Assembly (NCBI GenBank): GCA_018823835.1
Contig: JAHJHT010000008.1
Span: 62,001 to 126,000, forward strand
DNA from: Alphaproteobacteria bacterium
GTDB lineage: Bacteria > Pseudomonadota > Alphaproteobacteria > Rhizobiales > Rhizobiaceae
DNA length: 64,000 nucleotides
Direction: 5' to 3'
Positions 41,300-50,330 of this stretch are shown here, one piece after another; within the stretch, counting starts at the first letter, position 1; every line of letters starts with the position of its first letter. Both the position numbers and the translations under genes were made by a program. Below the pieces are notes generated by a model. That model was not told the DNA's origin. It did not search any database and saw only the letters and a list, made by a program, of their open reading frames with translations.

Positions 41300-41308
41300 G
41301 ACGAACGG

Positions 41309-43540
41309 TCAGGCCGCGATGTCGAGGCCTAGGTGCTCCAGCGCCAGGCGCCTGGTCGACACGTAATCGGTCTTGCCCGAGCCGAGCATCGGTATCTCGC
41401 CAACCTTGACGATGTCGTGCGGGACCATGAGGTCGGCAGCGCCAGCCTGCCGGCCGTACTGGCGCAGCTTGTCGGGATCCGCGTCATGCGCCGTGGTGAC
41501 GAGCACGATGCGCTCGCCCTTGCGCTTGTCGGGCACGGAGACGGCGGCATGGTTCTCCTCGGGCCATAGCGCCTTCACCAGCATCTCGACGGCGCCGAGC
41601 GAGACCATTTCGCCGGCGATCTTGGCGAAGCGCTTGGCCCTGCCGCGGATGGTGAGGAAACCTTCGCGGTCGACCGAGACGATGTCGCCGGTGTCGTGCC
41701 AGTTGTCGGCGAGCGGCTGCAGCTCGCCCGGCCTGTCGGCGGTGATGTAGCCGCTCATCAGGTTGGGGCCCGACAGCCAGAGTCTGCCGCCCTCGGGAAT
41801 GCCCTCGACCGGTTCGAGCCGCATCTTCATGCCAGGCAGCAGTCGCCCGACCGTGCCGTCGCGGCCATGCGTCGCGGTGTTGACCGCGACGACGGGCGCT
41901 GCCTCCGTCAGCCCGAAGCCCTCGATGATCGACGCGCCGAAACGCTCGCGCCAGGTGGCGCGCGTCTCGGCCCGCACGGCCTCGGCGCCCGCAACGGCGA
42001 AGCGCAGGCTGGAAAAGTCCTCGTCCTTGGCGGTGCGCGCATAGGCGGCGAGAAAGGTGTCGGTGCCGAACATCACCGTCGGACGGATCTTGCGGGCGAT
42101 TTCCGGGATGATCTTGTAGTGCAGCGGCGAGGGGTAGAGGAACAGGCGCACGCCGTTGACGAGCGGCAGGATGGTGCCGCCGGTCAGGCCGAAGGAATGG
42201 AACACCGGCAGCACGTTGAGCAGCTTGTCGGCCGGCGAGAAGACGATGCGCGCCTCGGCCTGCATGGCGTTGGCGAGCAGGCTGGCATGCGACAGCACGA
42301 CGGCCTTGGGCGTTCCTTCCGACCCGGACGTGAACAGGATGATCGCCGGCGCGGCGGCGTCCTGGCGGGCAAGCGGCAGCCGCCACAGCAGCGCCGCCTT
42401 GAGCTTCTCGACCGTACCGACGCCGGCGCGCAGGTCTTCCAGCCAGAGGAACGTGGCACCGGCCTTTTCGGCCGCGGCAACGATGTCGGCAAGCTGCGCC
42501 TTCTCGATGAAGGCGCGCGACGAGACGATGGTTCGGATGGCGGCAGCACCGATTGCCGCGCTGACGCTTGCCGGGCCGGCCGTGTAGTTGATCATCGCGG
42601 CGACGCGGCCGCCCGAGACCAGCCCGAGCAGCGAGAGGACGACGGCATTGGCGTTGGGCAGGAGCACGCCGACGGCCTCGCCGGGACGGCTGACATCGGC
42701 AAAGCGTTGGCCAAGCACGCGCGCGCCGATGAACAGCCTGCGATAGCTGAGGGCGCCGGTGACGACGTCCTCCACGATGGTGCGGGAGGGGCCGAAGCGG
42801 TCGGCGGCATCGCGGATGGCCACGAACAGGCTGCGGTCGAGCCCGGCCCCGGCAAGGCGCACCTCCGCCATGCGGTCGAACAGGGCGTTGGCGGCCGTGG
42901 TGGTCGCCGCTCCGCCGGAACGCTCGACGAGCTGCTGCACCGTCTGCGGCTCCAGCGTCGCGATCGAGAGCTTCTGGAACATGTGGCGCGGCGCCCGGTC
43001 GGGCGGCGTCAGGGAGGAGGGCAGGTGGCGTCCGCCGGCGACGAAGATCGGCACGATCGACGCGTCAGCCTGCATGGCGATGCGCGCCACGGCGCGGAAC
43101 AGCCGGAATGCCTTCAGATCGGGCTCGATGGTGTCGGGGAAGTAGACCGCGATGCGGCCATTGCCCTTGAGCACCCGCACGAGGCGGCGGCTGACGAAGA
43201 CGTGCTCGGCCTTGAAGGCCACGGTACGGGCTAGTTCCCGCCACGGCTCGAGCCAGAGCGATTTCGAGGAAGCTTCGTCAAGGATGTGGAGCGTGTCGTC
43301 GGGCAGCAGCGAGAGCATCAAGGCCGGGTCGATTCGCGACTGGTGCCAGATCGCGTAGATCACGGGCGCCTTGGCGCCAGAAGCCTCGCGCATCGGCGAA
43401 TCGGCGATGCGATGGAGCAGCCTGAAGGGAATGTAGAGCAGCGCCTGGCGCAGGCCTGTGCCGAGCCTGAACGCGGCGTAGCCGGCCAGGGCCAGCCAGA
43501 CAACCAACAGGCAGAGCAGGATCGCTCCGGACACCATCAT
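41309..43540 (-). CDS. Aas-like fused acyltransferase / AMP-forming acyl ligase
   Basis: This 743-residue two-domain protein has an N-terminal helix, then a PlsC-type acyltransferase domain (about 50-200) with the HX4D motif in HQSRID and a later PIFVAGGRH segment. A C-terminal AMP-binding acyl-CoA/acyl-ACP synthetase domain (about 240-740) follows, with LFTSGSEGTPKAVVLSH, GFGLTEAAPV and WHDTGDIVSVDREGFLTIRG. E. coli Aas, with this layout, re-acylates lysophosphatidylethanolamine using free fatty acid. Placement beside psd-pssA (convergent, 9 bases apart) supports PE repair. GGGAG lies before the ATG at 43540. Confidence 0.92.
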   Translation of the reverse strand: MMVSGAILLCLLVVWLALAGYAAFRLGTGLRQALLYIPFRLLHRIADSPMREASGAKAPVIYAIWHQSRIDPALMLSLLPDDTLHILDEASSKSLWLEPWRELARTVAFKAEHVFVSRRLVRVLKGNGRIAVYFPDTIEPDLKAFRLFRAVARIAMQADASIVPIFVAGGRHLPSSLTPPDRAPRHMFQKLSIATLEPQTVQQLVERSGGAATTTAANALFDRMAEVRLAGAGLDRSLFVAIRDAADRFGPSRTIVEDVVTGALSYRRLFIGARVLGQRFADVSRPGEAVGVLLPNANAVVLSLLGLVSGGRVAAMINYTAGPASVSAAIGAAAIRTIVSSRAFIEKAQLADIVAAAEKAGATFLWLEDLRAGVGTVEKLKAALLWRLPLARQDAAAPAIILFTSGSEGTPKAVVLSHASLLANAMQAEARIVFSPADKLLNVLPVFHSFGLTGGTILPLVNGVRLFLYPSPLHYKIIPEIARKIRPTVMFGTDTFLAAYARTAKDEDFSSLRFAVAGAEAVRAETRATWRERFGASIIEGFGLTEAAPVVAVNTATHGRDGTVGRLLPGMKMRLEPVEGIPEGGRLWLSGPNLMSGYITADRPGELQPLADNWHDTGDIVSVDREGFLTIRGRAKRFAKIAGEMVSLGAVEMLVKALWPEENHAAVSVPDKRKGERIVLVTTAHDADPDKLRQYGRQAGAADLMVPHDIVKVGEIPMLGSGKTDYVSTRRLALEHLGLDIAA

Positions 43541-43647
43541 GCCGCGTCTCCCAGCCCCGCCGCCAAGCGGCCGAAGCGAGCCGCTATCAGGGGAAGGGTA
43601 GCGGAAGCGGCCCGAACGTCAATGGCGCGTACGGGTGAAGAGGCGGA

Positions 43648-43914
43648 TCAGGAAGCGGGACGCGCCGGGCGTGCGGCGGCGTTCGGCATGACCTTCTTCT
43701 TCGGCGCCGGCAGCAATCCGTCGCGCTGGGCCTGCTTGCGGGCGGCCTTGCGCGAGCGGCGAATGGCTTCGGCCTTTTCGCGGACGCGCTTTTCGGACGG
43801 CTTTTCGTAGGACTTGCGTGCCTTCATTTCACGGAAGACGCCTTCGCGCTGCATCTTCTTCTTGAGCACGCGCAGTGCCTGTTCGATATTGTTGTCGCGG
43901 ACGAGTACCTGCAA
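43648..43914 (-). CDS. rpsU: 30S ribosomal protein S21
   Basis: This is an 88-residue S21 with the family start [20 protein letters not shown], then [18 protein letters not shown] and a basic Ala/Lys tail. The start codon appears to be TTG at 43914, because no ATG is in frame near the family start and AAGGAAG lies six bases upstream of the TTG; the next in-frame ATG is 27 codons further out. A non-ATG start may lower its translation. S21 helps initiation on 30S subunits. It is monocistronic, between aas and a DMT transporter. Confidence 0.93.
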   Translation of the reverse strand: MQVLVRDNNIEQALRVLKKKMQREGVFREMKARKSYEKPSEKRVREKAEAIRRSRKAARKQAQRDGLLPAPKKKVMPNAAARPARPAS

Positions 43915-44049
43915 TTTGCTTCCTTCATGAATACATGCCGTGTCGCCTGAAGCGTGATGTCGGGCATGCGCTGGAGAGAGATGGAGGTTCGGCACGGTGC
44001 GCGAACCTGCGATTTGGTGCGCAACCTAGTGCCTGCCCCTCCGATATGC

Positions 44050-44073
44050 AACCGCTTGGCGGTTTCTTTTTTG
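44050..44073 (+). terminator. Terminator-like hairpin upstream of rpsU, opposite strand
   Basis: AACCGC, loop TTG, GCGGTT, then TCTTTTTT is a short intrinsic terminator on the plus strand. No plus-strand gene ends here, so it may end an unannotated transcript in the 257-base gap. Confidence 0.55.
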
Positions 44074-44171
44074 TTCGCGCGGCGGCCGGAAGCTGGCAAG
44101 AAGGCTGGCGATATCCTGACAGCACGGTGGCAGGACCGCATGCCTAGGGTGCCGACGGGGAGCCTCGTTCC

Positions 44172-45095
44172 GTGAAGGATTTCGCGCCGATGAACGACAT
44201 ACCCGAACAGTCGGCCGAACGGATGCTCGGCGTGCTGCTTGTCGCACTGTCTGCGGCGGTTTTCGGCCTGGCGGGCGTGCTGACCAAGTCGATTGCCGCC
44301 GACCCGCTGGTCATCACCTGCTGGCGCGGGCTGTTCGGCGGGATCTTCATCGGCATCTACGTGCTGTGGCGGCGGTCGCGCAATGGCGCGAGCCTCGCCC
44401 TCGGTTGGCAGGGCTGGCTGCTTGCCCTGATCGGCTCAACGGCCAGCATCGCCTTCATCGCGGCCTTCAAGGCCGGCATCGTTGCCAATGTCGCGATCAT
44501 CTATGCCACCGTTCCCTTTGCCGCGGCGCTCTTTGCACGCTTCCTGTTCGGCGAGCGTTTCCGGCGCCAGACCATGCTGGCCGCGCTCGCCTCGCTGGCC
44601 GGCGTCGCCGTGATGGTCTCTGCCGGAATCGGCGGCGGCAGCGTGAGAGGCGACGCGCTGGCGCTGGTGATGATGATGCTGAGCGCGCTCTACATGGTCC
44701 TGGTGCGGCGGTTCAGGGCAACGCCCGCGGTCTGGGCGGCAGCGGTCTCGGCGTTCCTGCTCTTCGGATTCGGCTGGCTGGCAGCCGATCCGCTGGCAGT
44801 AAGCGCGCGCGACATGGCGCTGTGCGTCGCCTTCGGCCTGTCCTTTGCGTTCGCGGTGATTCTGTGGACCGAGGGTGCGCGGCTGATTCCGGCGCCGGAG
44901 GCCGGGCTGATCGGCTCGGCCGAGGTGCCTTTCGCGATCATCTTTGCCTGGCTGATCCTGGCCGAACAGCCGCCGCTGGCAAGCGTGGCGGGTGGCGCCA
45001 TCGTGCTGGCGGCCGTGTTTGCGCACGGCTATCTCGACTGGAGGCGGGGCCGCAGCAGCGCAAAACAGGCGCCGTCGGTGCGCGAGCCGGCCTGA
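44172..45095 (+). CDS. DMT superfamily transporter (EamA)
   Basis: This is a 307-residue, ten-helix EamA-type permease with two repeated halves (first half LLVALSAAVFGLAGVLTKSI to VAVMVSAGIGG; second half ALALVMMMLSALYMVLVRRF to IVLAAVFAHGYL). Such proteins export amino acids, metabolites or drugs; the substrate is unknown. The GTG at 44172 has GGGGAG upstream; an ATG at 44190 (MNDIPEQSAE) with AAGGAT is an equally good alternative. A HAD phosphatase gene follows 64 bases later on the same strand. Confidence 0.93.
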   Translation: MKDFAPMNDIPEQSAERMLGVLLVALSAAVFGLAGVLTKSIAADPLVITCWRGLFGGIFIGIYVLWRRSRNGASLALGWQGWLLALIGSTASIAFIAAFKAGIVANVAIIYATVPFAAALFARFLFGERFRRQTMLAALASLAGVAVMVSAGIGGGSVRGDALALVMMMLSALYMVLVRRFRATPAVWAAAVSAFLLFGFGWLAADPLAVSARDMALCVAFGLSFAFAVILWTEGARLIPAPEAGLIGSAEVPFAIIFAWLILAEQPPLASVAGGAIVLAAVFAHGYLDWRRGRSSAKQAPSVREPA

Positions 45096-45159
45096 CGGAC
45101 AGCGCTGAATCCGCGCCGCCCGTCAGGCAGAACGCTTCCGCACGAACGGAGATTTTCGC

Positions 45160-45870
45160 ATGGCCGCCCCGCGCATGACCACGATCGGTTTCGATGCCGA
45201 CGACACGCTGTGGCAGAACGAGCATTTCTACCAGCTCACCCAGGCCCGCTTTGCCGAGCTCCTGGGCGATCATGCCGACCCGCAGGACCTGTCCGCCCGC
45301 CTGCTGGAGGCGGAGAAGCGCAACCTCAGGCTCTATGGATTCGGCATCAAGGGTTTTACGCTGTCGATGATCGAAACGGCGATCGAGGTGACGGGCGGCA
45401 GGGCGCCGTCCTCGGTGATCGCCGCAATACTCGCCGCCGGCCGCGAGATGCTGGAGCACCCCGTCGAGACGCTGCCGCATGCGCGCGATACGCTGGAGGC
45501 GCTGGCCGCCACGCACCGGCTGGTGCTGATCACCAAGGGCGACCTGTTCGACCAGGAGCGCAAGGTGGCGCAATCGGGTCTTGGCGAATTGTTCGAGGCG
45601 GTCGAGATCGTCAGCGACAAGACGCAGTCGACCTATGAGCGGATCTTCGGCCGGCATGGCGACGGGCCGGAGGCCGCCATGATGGTCGGCAATTCCATGA
45701 AGTCGGACGTCCTGCCGGCGATCGAGGCGGGAAGCTGGGGCGTTTACGTGCCGCACGACCTGACCTGGTCGGTCGAACATGGCGAGGCGCCGCAGGATGC
45801 GCCGCGCTTCAGGCAGATTGTCGATCTCGGCGAGTTGCCGGCGCTGGTCGAGGCCATCGCAAGGGGGTGA
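45160..45870 (+). CDS. HAD family hydrolase
   Basis: This 236-residue haloacid-dehalogenase superfamily phosphatase has motif I IGFDADDTLW (nucleophile Asp12), motif II LVLITKGD, motif III around VSDKTQSTYERIF and motif IV MMVGNSMKSDVLPAIEAG. The helical cap lies between motifs I and II. It is probably a phosphoglycolate-like or nucleotidase-type phosphatase; the substrate is not readable. It is convergent with the SDR gene, with an imperfect hairpin between them. Confidence 0.93.
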   Translation: MAAPRMTTIGFDADDTLWQNEHFYQLTQARFAELLGDHADPQDLSARLLEAEKRNLRLYGFGIKGFTLSMIETAIEVTGGRAPSSVIAAILAAGREMLEHPVETLPHARDTLEALAATHRLVLITKGDLFDQERKVAQSGLGELFEAVEIVSDKTQSTYERIFGRHGDGPEAAMMVGNSMKSDVLPAIEAGSWGVYVPHDLTWSVEHGEAPQDAPRFRQIVDLGELPALVEAIARG

Positions 45871-45897
45871 AGGCAGGGCCCACGAGGGGCCTGCCCG

Positions 45898-46653
45898 CTA
45901 TTCGGGCTGGCGGTACGCGACGAAGCGGTCCTGGCCGGCCTGGTAGATCAGCCCCGTCTCGGAGAGATCCGGGCTGGCGAGCGGCAGCAGCTTGGCGGCG
46001 ACCTCCGAGGGATGCGGCAGCGTGTTCGGATCCTCGCCGGGCACTGCCTGCGCGCGCATGGCGGTGCGGGTGCGGCCGGGATCGAAGGCGTTGACGCGCA
46101 GCGCCATGTTGCGGGTCTCGTCGGCCCACGACCGGGCGAGCGTCTCGACGGCAGCCTTGGAAGCGGCGTAGGGCGCCCAGAAGGCGCGTGCCGAATGGGC
46201 GGCGTTCGAGCTGACGATGATTGCGCGCCCGGCGTCGGAAAGGCGCAGCAAGGGATCGACCGAGCGGATCAGCCGCCAGGTGCCGGTGACGTTGACGGCC
46301 ATCACCTTGTCGAAGGTTTTGGCCTCGACATGGCCGATCGGCGAGATGACGCCCAGCACGCCGGCATTGGCGACGAGTATGTCGAGCTTGCCCCAGCGCT
46401 CGTGTATGGCGCCACCGAGGCGGTCGATGCCCTGCATGTCGGTCAGGTCGAGCGGCACCAGCGTGGCGTCGCCCCTGCCGGTGCGGGCATGCTCGGCCTT
46501 GATCTCGTCGTCGAGCTCCTCGAGGCCGCCGACGGTGCGGGCGACGGCGATGACATGGGCGCCGGCCGCGGCCATCTGCCTGGCGACGAAATAGCCAATG
46601 CCGCGCGAGGCGCCGGTTACGAGCGCGATCCGGCCGGAAAGATCTGGGGTCAT
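45898..46653 (-). CDS. SDR family oxidoreductase downstream of purF
   Basis: This 251-residue short-chain dehydrogenase has the Rossmann motif TGASRGIG in GRIALVTGASRGIGYFVARQ, the NAG motif LVANAGVLG, and catalytic Ser and Tyr-x3-Lys in IVSSNAAHS and YAASKAAVE. It starts 16 bases after the purF stop (ATG at 46653), so it is probably the last gene of the cvpA-purF unit. This pairing is common in related genomes, but the substrate is unknown. The ribosome site is weak, consistent with translation coupled to purF. Confidence 0.93.
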   Translation of the reverse strand: MTPDLSGRIALVTGASRGIGYFVARQMAAAGAHVIAVARTVGGLEELDDEIKAEHARTGRGDATLVPLDLTDMQGIDRLGGAIHERWGKLDILVANAGVLGVISPIGHVEAKTFDKVMAVNVTGTWRLIRSVDPLLRLSDAGRAIIVSSNAAHSARAFWAPYAASKAAVETLARSWADETRNMALRVNAFDPGRTRTAMRAQAVPGEDPNTLPHPSEVAAKLLPLASPDLSETGLIYQAGQDRFVAYRQPE

Positions 46654-46669
46654 TTCAGAAACGGCAATC

Positions 46670-48133
46670 CTAATGTCCGCCGGTGGCCAGCAGCGAGAGC
46701 GTACGGACATTGTCCGAACCCTCGTGATCGGCCAGCCGCGTCGGGTACTGGGCGGTGAAGCAGGCGTCGCAGAACTGCGGCTGCTCGTTGTTGCGGGCGG
46801 TTTCGCCGACCGCGCGGTAGAGGCCGTCGATCGACAGGAAGCCGAGCGAATCGACGCGGATGAAATCGGCCATGTCCTCGACCGTCATGCGCGAGGCGAG
46901 GAGCTTCGACGTTTCGGGCGTGTCGACACCATAGAAGCACGAGGAGCGCGTCGGCGGCGAGGCGATGCGCATGTGCACTTCACGCGCGCCGGCATCGCGC
47001 ACCATCTGAACGATCTTCTGGCTGGTGGTGCCGCGCACGATGGAATCGTCGACCAGCACGACACGCTTGCCCTCGATCATCTTGCGGTTGGCATTGTGCT
47101 TGAGCTTGACGCCCATGTGGCGGATCGAATCCGACGGCTGGATGAAGGTGCGCCCGACATAGTGGTTGCGGATGATGCCGAGCTCGAAGGGCAGGCCGGC
47201 GGCCTGCGCGAAGCCGATGGCAGCCGGCGTGCCTGAGTCGGGGACGGGCACGATGATGTCGGCGTCGACCGGGCTTTCCAGTGCAAGCTCGGCGCCGATG
47301 CGCTTCCTGACGTCATAGACGTTGCGCCCCTCGACCGAGGAGTCGGGTCTGGCGAAATAGACATATTCGAAGACGCAGAAGCGCGGCTTCTGTGGTTCGA
47401 AGGGGAAGAAGCTCTCGATGCCCTTGCCGGTCACGACGACCATCTCGCCGGGCTTCAGGTCGCGCACGAAGCGCGCGCCGATGATGTCCAGTGCGCAGGT
47501 CTCGGAGGCGAGGATCCAGGCGCCGTCGAGGTCGCCCAGCACCAGCGGGCGGATGCCGAGCGGGTCGCGGCAGCCGATCATCTTCTTCGACGTCAGCGCG
47601 ACCAGCGAGAAGGCGCCCTCGAGCTGGCGCACCGCCTCGATGAAGCGCGAGTTGACATCCTTCTCGCGGCTGGTGGCGACGAGGTGGAGGATGGTCTCGG
47701 TGTCGGAGGTCGAGGAGAAGATCGAGCCCTGCTTCTGCAGGGTCCGCTGCACGGTCATGGCGTTGGTGATGTTGCCGTTGTGCGCCACGGCGAAGCCGCC
47801 ATCGGCGAGTTCGGCAAACAGCGGCTGCACGTTGCGCAGCCCGGAACCGCCGGTCGTGGCGTAGCGGGTATGGCCGATGGCGCGGTTGCCCTTGAGGCTG
47901 TCGATGACGGCCTGCGTGGTGAAGGTATCGCCGATCAGGCCGATATGGCGTTCGACGTGGAATTGCGACCCGTCATAGGAGACAATGCCTGCCGCCTCCT
48001 GGCCGCGATGCTGCAGCGCGTGCAGGCCGAGCGTGACGATGGCGGCGGCGTCCTGACGCCCGAATATGCCGAACACACCACATTCGTCGTGGAAATGATC
48101 GTCGGCCTCGGCCAGCAAGGGAGCGTTTGCCAT
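46670..48133 (-). CDS. purF: Amidophosphoribosyltransferase
   Basis: PurF (487 residues) performs the first step of purine synthesis, converting PRPP and glutamine to phosphoribosylamine. The Ntn nucleophile is the Cys of HDECGVFGIFG, about 16 residues in, implying removal of a short propeptide. Downstream are LGLHALQHRGQEAAGI, the PRPP loop VVLVDDSIVRGTTSQ and cysteine-containing C-terminal segments (TRSSCFYGVDTP). The ATG at 48133 is preferred; an ATG at 48163 adds ten residues. It follows cvpA on the same strand after about 98 bases, the classic cvpA-purF order. Confidence 0.98.
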   Translation of the reverse strand: MANAPLLAEADDHFHDECGVFGIFGRQDAAAIVTLGLHALQHRGQEAAGIVSYDGSQFHVERHIGLIGDTFTTQAVIDSLKGNRAIGHTRYATTGGSGLRNVQPLFAELADGGFAVAHNGNITNAMTVQRTLQKQGSIFSSTSDTETILHLVATSREKDVNSRFIEAVRQLEGAFSLVALTSKKMIGCRDPLGIRPLVLGDLDGAWILASETCALDIIGARFVRDLKPGEMVVVTGKGIESFFPFEPQKPRFCVFEYVYFARPDSSVEGRNVYDVRKRIGAELALESPVDADIIVPVPDSGTPAAIGFAQAAGLPFELGIIRNHYVGRTFIQPSDSIRHMGVKLKHNANRKMIEGKRVVLVDDSIVRGTTSQKIVQMVRDAGAREVHMRIASPPTRSSCFYGVDTPETSKLLASRMTVEDMADFIRVDSLGFLSIDGLYRAVGETARNNEQPQFCDACFTAQYPTRLADHEGSDNVRTLSLLATGGH

Positions 48134-48231
48134 TGGGCGTTCTCGCGTCAGAAAGGACGACATATAGTGCAGCGCGGTCCGCCGCGCCACCTTCTGTCAC
48201 ATGCCGACAGACAATATTCGGTGTTTGCCGC

Positions 48232-48825
48232 CTAGTTGGCGGGCTGATCTTCCGCCGGTGCTTCGGCCGGGGCCTCGTTGGACGGGGTTTCCAGTGCGGC
48301 ATCCGGGGGCGAAGAGCCCGGGGTCAGGCGTTTCAGGATCGAGTTCTCCGGATCGTCCGGCAGCATCCTCTCGAGGGTCGCGCCGATTGATTCCAGCAGC
48401 GGGCGCGACTTGGCCTCGGCGATCCATGCCGGCGGGTTGGTGCCGACCAGCCAGTTGAAGAAAAGAAGCGCCACGGCGACGACGAGAATGCCGCGTGCCG
48501 CGCCGTAGAGGAAGCCGAGCGTGCGGTCGAGCGCACCGATCCGCGAATCGATGATCCAGTCGGCGATCTTCATGGTGATGACGGTGACGATGATCAGCGC
48601 GATGATGAACACCGCGCCCGCCGCGGCGACGATCGCGATCTGCTTGTTGTCGATGTAGGGCTGCACATAGGGCAGGACCAGCGGGTAGAGCAGGTAGGCG
48701 GCAACCGCCGCCGCCGCCCAGGATGCTATCGACAGGACTTCGCGCGACAGGCCGCGCACCATGGCGAGCATTGCGGAGACCAGGGTGAAGCCGACGAGAA
48801 TTCCGTCAAGCAGCGTAATCGGCAT
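48232..48825 (-). CDS. cvpA: CvpA family membrane protein
   Basis: This 197-residue inner-membrane protein has four hydrophobic helices (from LLDGILVGFTLVSAMLAMVR to GILVVAVALLFFNWLVG) and an acidic Pro/Ala-rich cytoplasmic tail. It matches colicin V production protein CvpA, with the conserved GLSREVLSIASWAAAA. In many proteobacteria it sits directly before purF. Its role is uncertain, with envelope stress and membrane integrity suggested. It starts 30 bases after radA ends, on the same strand. Confidence 0.94.
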   Translation of the reverse strand: MPITLLDGILVGFTLVSAMLAMVRGLSREVLSIASWAAAAVAAYLLYPLVLPYVQPYIDNKQIAIVAAAGAVFIIALIIVTVITMKIADWIIDSRIGALDRTLGFLYGAARGILVVAVALLFFNWLVGTNPPAWIAEAKSRPLLESIGATLERMLPDDPENSILKRLTPGSSPPDAALETPSNEAPAEAPAEDQPAN

Positions 48826-48855
48826 GTTTGCGGCCCCACTCCATGATGACCGGTG

Positions 48856-50259
48856 TCAGTCGATCTCTTCAGCGCGGCTGCGCTTCGACCCGGCTATTCG
48901 AATTACGAGGTCCGTCAGTGTCGCAGGCTGGAAGGAGCGCCCAGCCATCGCACCTGTCGGTTCCTCGCCCCCCTGCGGCAAGATCGCTTGCCCGAACCCC
49001 AGCTTTTCGGCTTCCTTCAGGCGTTGCTGCGCATGCGCTACAGGCCTGATGGCACCCGAAAGGCTGATTTCGCCGAAATAGACGCAATCGGCGGGAAGGG
49101 CAAGGCCGGTGAGCGACGAAACCAGCGCCGCGGCCACCGCGAGATCGGCGGCCGGCTCCGAGATGCGGTAGCCGCCGGCGACATTGAGATAGACATCGTG
49201 GGTGGCGAAGCGGACGCCGCAATGCGCTTCGAGCACGGCAAGCACCATGGCGAGCCGCGGCTGGTCCCAGCCGACGACGGCGCGGCGCGGCGTGCCGAGC
49301 GGCGAGGGGGCAACGAGCGCCTGGATCTCGACCAGCACGGGACGCGTGCCTTCCATGCCCGCGAATACCGCAGCGCCCGGCGCCTTGGCATGGCGCTCGC
49401 CGAGAAAGAGTTCCGACGGATTGGCGACCTCGCGCAGGCCCTTGTCCGACATTTCGAAGACGCCGATCTCGTCGGTCGGGCCGAAGCGGTTCTTGACCGC
49501 GCGCAGGATGCGGAAGTGATGCGCGCCTTCGCCCTCGAAATAGAGCACGGCATCGACCATGTGCTCGACGACGCGCGGACCGGCAATCTGGCCTTCCTTG
49601 GTGACATGGCCGACCAGCACGACCGCGGCACCCGTCGATTTCGCGTAGCGGATGACGCTTTGCGCCGAGGCGCGCACCTGGGTGACGGTGCCGGGCGCCG
49701 AATCAGCGAGGTCCGTCCACAGCGTCTGGATCGAATCGAGGATGACGAGGTCGGGCCTGCGCCCTTCCGAAATGGTCGCCAGAATGTCCTCGACATTGGT
49801 CTCGGCGGCGAGTTCGACAGGCGCGGAGGCCGCGCCGAGGCGCTGGGCGCGAAGCCTGACCTGCGCCACGGCTTCCTCACCCGACACGTAGACGACCCTG
49901 TGCCCGGCCTGGGCCAGAGCGGCGGCCGCCTGCATGAGGAGCGTCGATTTGCCGATGCCAGGATCGCCGCCGACGAGGATGGCCGATCCGCGCACGAAAC
50001 CGCCGCCGGTGGCGCGGTCGAGTTCGGCGATGCCCGAGGCGATGCGCGGCGCGTCCTCGATGTCGCCGGACAGCGTTGTCAGCGCGACGATCCGGCCCTT
50101 GCGCGCCGACCGCAGGCTCTGCGGCCCGCCGCCGATACCGCCGGTGATGCCCTCCTCGACCAGCGTGTTCCACTCGCCGCAGGAATCGCACTTGCCGGCC
50201 CAGCGCTGGTGCGCTGCGCCGCAGCTTTGGCAGATGAACTGGGTGCGCGTCTTAGCCAT
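48856..50259 (-). CDS. radA: DNA repair protein RadA
   Basis: RadA/Sms (467 residues) is a RecA-like branch-migration helicase in recombination repair. Domains in order are an N-terminal four-cysteine zinc finger (FICQSCGAAHQRWAGKCDSC), an ATPase core with Walker A GGDPGIGKST and the RadA-specific KNRFG motif (AVKNRFGPTDEIGVFEM), and a C-terminal Lon-protease-like domain (PSPLGTPRRAVVGWDQPRLA onward). All are intact. It lies 71 bases downstream of dnaB on the same strand. In several relatives alr (alanine racemase) sits between dnaB and radA; it is absent here. Confidence 0.98.
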   Translation of the reverse strand: MAKTRTQFICQSCGAAHQRWAGKCDSCGEWNTLVEEGITGGIGGGPQSLRSARKGRIVALTTLSGDIEDAPRIASGIAELDRATGGGFVRGSAILVGGDPGIGKSTLLMQAAAALAQAGHRVVYVSGEEAVAQVRLRAQRLGAASAPVELAAETNVEDILATISEGRRPDLVILDSIQTLWTDLADSAPGTVTQVRASAQSVIRYAKSTGAAVVLVGHVTKEGQIAGPRVVEHMVDAVLYFEGEGAHHFRILRAVKNRFGPTDEIGVFEMSDKGLREVANPSELFLGERHAKAPGAAVFAGMEGTRPVLVEIQALVAPSPLGTPRRAVVGWDQPRLAMVLAVLEAHCGVRFATHDVYLNVAGGYRISEPAADLAVAAALVSSLTGLALPADCVYFGEISLSGAIRPVAHAQQRLKEAEKLGFGQAILPQGGEEPTGAMAGRSFQPATLTDLVIRIAGSKRSRAEEID

Positions 50260-50330
50260 GCCCGCAATCCCGTTGGGTGCGAAGACGAACCGTCGGGCGG
50301 CACGAAGAGAGGTGGAACTGGGGCAACCGG

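Noticed and set aside
45874..45900. Hairpin between the HAD and SDR genes
   Set aside because: The stem has a mismatch and there is no T run on either strand, so I do not call it a terminator.
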